From assembly GCA_006218065.1 (NCBI GenBank), contig VBWE01000012.1:11616-75615 (forward strand): DNA of 64,000 nt, read 5' to 3'. This DNA comes from Bacteroidota bacterium (GTDB taxonomy: Bacteria; Bacteroidota; Bacteroidia; Palsa-965). The notes under the pieces were generated by a model. That model ran no database searches and was not told the origin of the DNA. It worked only from the letters and a program-made list of their open reading frames with translations. Positions 61,165 through 64,000 of the stretch are shown piece after piece. Both the position numbers and the translations under genes were made by a program. Position 1 is the first letter of the stretch, and each line of letters opens with the position of its first letter.

Positions 61165-62046
61165 TCAGGAATATATCTCCCCCTTCGCCGCCAGCAAAGT
61201 ATTCTGCAAAAGTCCGGCAATGGTCATCGGTCCAACGCCGCCGGGGACCGGCGTGATATAACTGCATTTCGGCGCGACTTCATCGTATTTCACGTCGCCG
61301 AGCAAACGCCAGCCCAGTTTCGTTCCGGGCGCATCCACGCGCGTGGTACCTACGTCGATCACCACCGCGCCTTCTTTCACCATGTCCGCAGTAAGGAAAT
61401 GCGGTTTACCGATGGCGGCCACGATAATGTCGGCCTGCAAACAGATTTCTTCCAGGTTTTTCGTACGGCTGTGGCAGAGCGTTACCGTACAGTTGCCGGG
61501 ATTTGCATTCCGCGCCAGCAGCACACTCACCGGCGCACCTACAATATTGCTGCGCCCGATCACCACGGCGTGTTTTCCGGAAGTTTCAATATTGTAGCGG
61601 CGCAGCAGTTCGATTATGCCCGAAGGCGTGGCGGATAAATAACAGGGCAGGTTGAGCGCCATGCGGCCCACGTTCACGGGATGAAAACCGTCCACGTCTT
61701 TTTTCGGGTCGACGGCTTCCACAATTTTTTGTTCGCTGATGTGTTTCGGAAGCGGCAACTGCACGATGAACCCGTCGATGGCGGGATCGTTATTCAGTTT
61801 GTGCACGACTTCAAGCAATTCCGCTTCGGTAGTCTGCTCGCCGAGATGGATAAGCGTGGAACCGTACCCGATTTTTTCGCAGGCTTTTACTTTTGCGCCC
61901 ACGTACGTGAGACTTCCGCCGTCGTTCCCCACCAGCACCGCCGCGAGATGCGGGGCCCGGCGGCCTTCCGCTTTCATGCGCGTAACTTCAGCCGCCAGTT
62001 CGTCCTGTATCTGTAAAGAGATTTTTTTTCCGTCGATGACCTGCAT
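61165..62046 (-). CDS. folD: Methylenetetrahydrofolate dehydrogenase/cyclohydrolase
   Basis: The 293-residue enzyme interconverts methylene-, methenyl- and formyl-tetrahydrofolate with NADP. Family motifs present: [13 protein letters not shown] near 52-64, Q-L-P-L-P-K-H near 98, [11 protein letters not shown] (near 118), [12 protein letters not shown] (near 162) and the end [10 protein letters not shown]. It lies downstream of ffh, with the gap filled by a heptad palindrome. Confidence 0.95.
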   Translation of the reverse strand: MQVIDGKKISLQIQDELAAEVTRMKAEGRRAPHLAAVLVGNDGGSLTYVGAKVKACEKIGYGSTLIHLGEQTTEAELLEVVHKLNNDPAIDGFIVQLPLPKHISEQKIVEAVDPKKDVDGFHPVNVGRMALNLPCYLSATPSGIIELLRRYNIETSGKHAVVIGRSNIVGAPVSVLLARNANPGNCTVTLCHSRTKNLEEICLQADIIVAAIGKPHFLTADMVKEGAVVIDVGTTRVDAPGTKLGWRLLGDVKYDEVAPKCSYITPVPGGVGPMTIAGLLQNTLLAAKGEIYS

Positions 62047-62049
62047 GGT

Positions 62050-62127
62050 ATTGTCGATTTGCGATTGCCGATTTGCGATTTACCCACAAGCCCAATCGGC
62101 AATCGGCAATCGAAAATCGGAATTGAT
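62050..62127. repeat. ATTTGCG-type heptad palindrome filling the ffh-folD gap
   Basis: Five left words of 7 bp (ATTGTCG, ATTTGCG, ATTGCCG) and five right words (CAATCGG, CAATCGA, AAATCGG) flank a short centre. The array covers 78 of the 83 bp between the ffh stop and the folD start, so the gap consists of little else. Confidence 0.85.
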
Positions 62128-62129
62128 TT

Positions 62130-63464
62130 TTACCTCCCCATCTTCGGCATACTCTTCATCAGCTTCTGCATCTGCCCTTTGTCGTTCATCACCTTCATCA
62201 TCTTGCGCATGTCTTCGAACTGCTTGAGCAAACGGTTCACTTCCTGGATCGACGTGCCGCTGCCTTTGGCGATACGGTCGCGGCGGTTTCCGTTCATCAG
62301 GTCGGGATTTTCGCGTTCCGCTTTCGTCATCGACTGGATGATCGCCTCGATGCTCTTGAACGAATTGTCGTCGATGTCGATATCCTTGATGGCCTTGCCG
62401 ACGCCCGGGATCATGCCCATGAGGTCTTTCAGGTTGCCCATCTTTTTGATCTGCTGCAGCTGGTTCAGGAAATCGTTGAAATCGAATTTGTCCTTGCGGA
62501 TCTTATCGCGCAGTTTCTTCGATTCTTCTTCGTTGAATTGCTCCTGCGCGCGTTCCACGAGTGTTACCACGTCGCCCATGCCCAGGATACGATCCGCCAT
62601 ACGTTCGGGATAGAATACGTCGATCGCGTCCATCTTCTCGCCCGTTCCCACAAATTTGATCGGCTTGTTCACCACCGAGCGGATCGAAAGCGCAGCGCCG
62701 CCGCGGGTATCGCCGTCGAGCTTGGTCAGGATCACGCCGTCGAAATCGAGACGTTCGTTGAACGCTTTCGCGGTATTTACCGCATCCTGTCCCGTCATCG
62801 AATCGACCACGAAAAGGATCTCGTGCGGGTTCACGGCGGCTTTCACGGCGGCGATTTCTTTCATCATCACCTCGTCGATGGCCAGGCGGCCGGCGGTATC
62901 GATGATCACTACGGAATGCCCGTCCTGCTTCGCTTTGGCGATCGCTTTTTTCGCGATATCCACGGGATTTTTATTCTCGGGTTCGGCATATACTTCCACG
63001 CCGATCTGCTCGCCGAGCACTTTCAGCTGGTCGATGGCCGCGGGACGGTACACGTCGCCGGCCACGAGCAGCGGGTTCTTGCCTTTCTTGGTTTTCAGGT
63101 AATTCGCGAGCTTGCCGGAGAAGGTCGTTTTACCGGAACCCTGCAGGCCGCTCATCAGGATCACCGTCGGGTTTCCGCCGAGCTTGATATCGATCTTCTC
63201 GCCGCCCATCAGGTTCACCAGCTCATCGTGCGTGATTTTAACCATCAGCTGCGAAGGCGAAATGGCCGTGAGTACGTTCTGCCCGAGGGCTTTCGTCTTC
63301 ACGGTATCAGTGAATTCTTTCGCGGTTTTAAAATTGACGTCGGCGTCGAGCAGCGCTTTGCGTACTTCTTTCAGTGTTTCGGCCACGTTGATTTCCGTGA
63401 TCTTGCCGTGTCCTTTCAGGACTTTAAACGCCCGTTCGAGCTTGTCGCTTAGATTTTCAAACAT
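62130..63464 (-). CDS. ffh: Signal recognition particle protein Ffh
   Basis: The 444-residue GTPase binds signal sequences and 4.5S RNA to bring membrane and exported proteins to FtsY. The N domain is residues 1-90. The P-loop G-L-Q-G-S-G-K-T-T is at residues 106-114, D-T-A-G-R-L near 187 and T-K-L-D-G-D-T-R-G-G near 246. The Met-rich M domain with R-x-x-R-I-A-x-G-S-G lies near 385-400, and the chain ends M-K-S-M-P-K-M-G-R. The start is the ATG at 63464. Confidence 0.97.
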   Translation of the reverse strand: MFENLSDKLERAFKVLKGHGKITEINVAETLKEVRKALLDADVNFKTAKEFTDTVKTKALGQNVLTAISPSQLMVKITHDELVNLMGGEKIDIKLGGNPTVILMSGLQGSGKTTFSGKLANYLKTKKGKNPLLVAGDVYRPAAIDQLKVLGEQIGVEVYAEPENKNPVDIAKKAIAKAKQDGHSVVIIDTAGRLAIDEVMMKEIAAVKAAVNPHEILFVVDSMTGQDAVNTAKAFNERLDFDGVILTKLDGDTRGGAALSIRSVVNKPIKFVGTGEKMDAIDVFYPERMADRILGMGDVVTLVERAQEQFNEEESKKLRDKIRKDKFDFNDFLNQLQQIKKMGNLKDLMGMIPGVGKAIKDIDIDDNSFKSIEAIIQSMTKAERENPDLMNGNRRDRIAKGSGTSIQEVNRLLKQFEDMRKMMKVMNDKGQMQKLMKSMPKMGR

Positions 63465-63534
63465 GGTAAAATGGATGCTTTTTTAAGGAGAACAAAGGTA
63501 AGAAATTGCGGACTGTAACAGGCGAAGCTATTTT

Positions 63535-63585
63535 AAGAACCAAAAACTAACCCGTCACCCCGAGCGGAGACGAGGGGCGGGTGCA
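63535..63585. repeat. CACCCCGAGCG-type palindrome upstream of ffh
   Basis: The arms ACCCGTCACCCC and GGGGCGGGT pair with a few mismatches around GAGCGGAGACGA. It shares the CACCCCGAGCG word with the palindrome at 38990-39078, so it may belong to the same family. Confidence 0.55.
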
Positions 63586-63670
63586 AAACAAACTATATTC
63601 CCCAATATTTCCGTAATTTTATCAGTACAAAATTTTTCCCTGCAAATTCATTTTCCAATTTTCCTCACCC

Positions 63671-64000
63671 ATGCGCAAATACTTACCCCTGCTCGTTTTA
63701 CTGTTTTCCTCACCGGGCATATTATCCGCCCAGTCGCTGTACACAGCTACTATCACCGACCAGGTTCCTTCCAATACATTTGGAGTATGGAAGTCAACGC
63801 CCATGCCCGGCGGCTCCCTGCTGATGTGCGGTACGGTAGGAACAGGGTCCGGATTCCTGCTCGATTACAATCATAGTGCAACGGCCAACTGGTATAAAAC
63901 CTATTCCGGCTTCCGGGATATTTTTGATGCCCGTCGTGCTCCCGATGGTGCTGTTTTCGCAGCCGGAATGACGCCCGCCTATAAGCTGGTTTTCATGAAA
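63671..64000 (+). CDS. Exported beta-propeller-like protein, start only (cut by window)
   Basis: The ATG at 63671 opens a frame of 110 codons running off the window. Residues 1-21 are a signal peptide with cleavage after L-S-A. The following part (G-G-S-L-L-M-C-G-T and D-A-R-R-A-P-D-G-A-V-F-A-A-G) resembles the repeated blades seen in Bacteroidota T9SS proteins, so a C-terminal sorting domain may lie outside the window. Confidence 0.75.
   Translation, partial: MRKYLPLLVLLFSSPGILSAQSLYTATITDQVPSNTFGVWKSTPMPGGSLLMCGTVGTGSGFLLDYNHSATANWYKTYSGFRDIFDARRAPDGAVFAAGMTPAYKLVFMK

Overview
The window is a chromosome segment of a Bacteroidota bacterium, most likely of the Chitinophagales type. The signs are two proteins with a type IX secretion C-terminal sorting domain, an archaeal/eukaryote-type ProS, an OmpP1/FadL barrel, a LuxR-type response regulator, Bacteroidota-only families of unknown function, and almost no Shine-Dalgarno motifs. 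Most of the window is close to even G+C. The blocks at about 13.1-21.1 kb and 36.0-38.9 kb are clearly richer in A+T and look acquired.

Layout. 1-8.6 kb: a giant protein with many degenerate LysM motifs, cut at the left window edge and split by a frame change at 5930. 8.95-13.0 kb: a T9SS surface protein with DUF2341 and Ig-like repeats, facing a six-span membrane protein. 13.5-22.7 kb: an accessory region holding two copies of a two-gene module (a small beta-rich protein followed by a peptidylarginine-deiminase-like enzyme). Two paralogous helical-repeat proteins are interleaved with these, plus a membrane protein, a small beta-rich protein and an outer-membrane protein. The region ends at a tRNA-Glu gene surrounded by repeats. 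24.2-35.9 kb: thioredoxin-like protein, a three-gene operon of unknown function, proS, a Tyr/Gly/Ser-rich lipoprotein with a FadL-type barrel, a LOG-family hydrolase, panB, and a Rieske/bestrophin pair. 36.0-38.8 kb: an attC-like palindrome and two nuclease-like genes that may form a defence cassette. 39.3-64 kb: mostly housekeeping genes (Hsp15-like S4 protein, DUF493, DPP-IV-type peptidase, rnz, STAS protein, pyrR-pyrB, comEC, folD, ffh), with a frameshifted GlcNAc-kinase-like gene, a porin/Rieske pair, a MoxR/CoxE-like pair, and a macro-domain/YdeI pair.

Two things stand out. First, the tandem PAD-like modules keep all the expected catalytic residues (W-[VI]-Q-D, G-G-N, F-H-x-D, L-H-C), which points to a bacterial guanidine-modifying (possibly protein-citrullinating) locus with a dedicated small partner. 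Second, the intergenic regions carry palindromes with a strict 7-bp period. Four loci share one 84-bp element made of twelve heptads, and at least three other loci use different heptad words in the same folded layout. I know of no description of this class.

Limits: no database searches were possible. Family calls rest on motifs seen in the translations, and function for the accessory proteins is inference.
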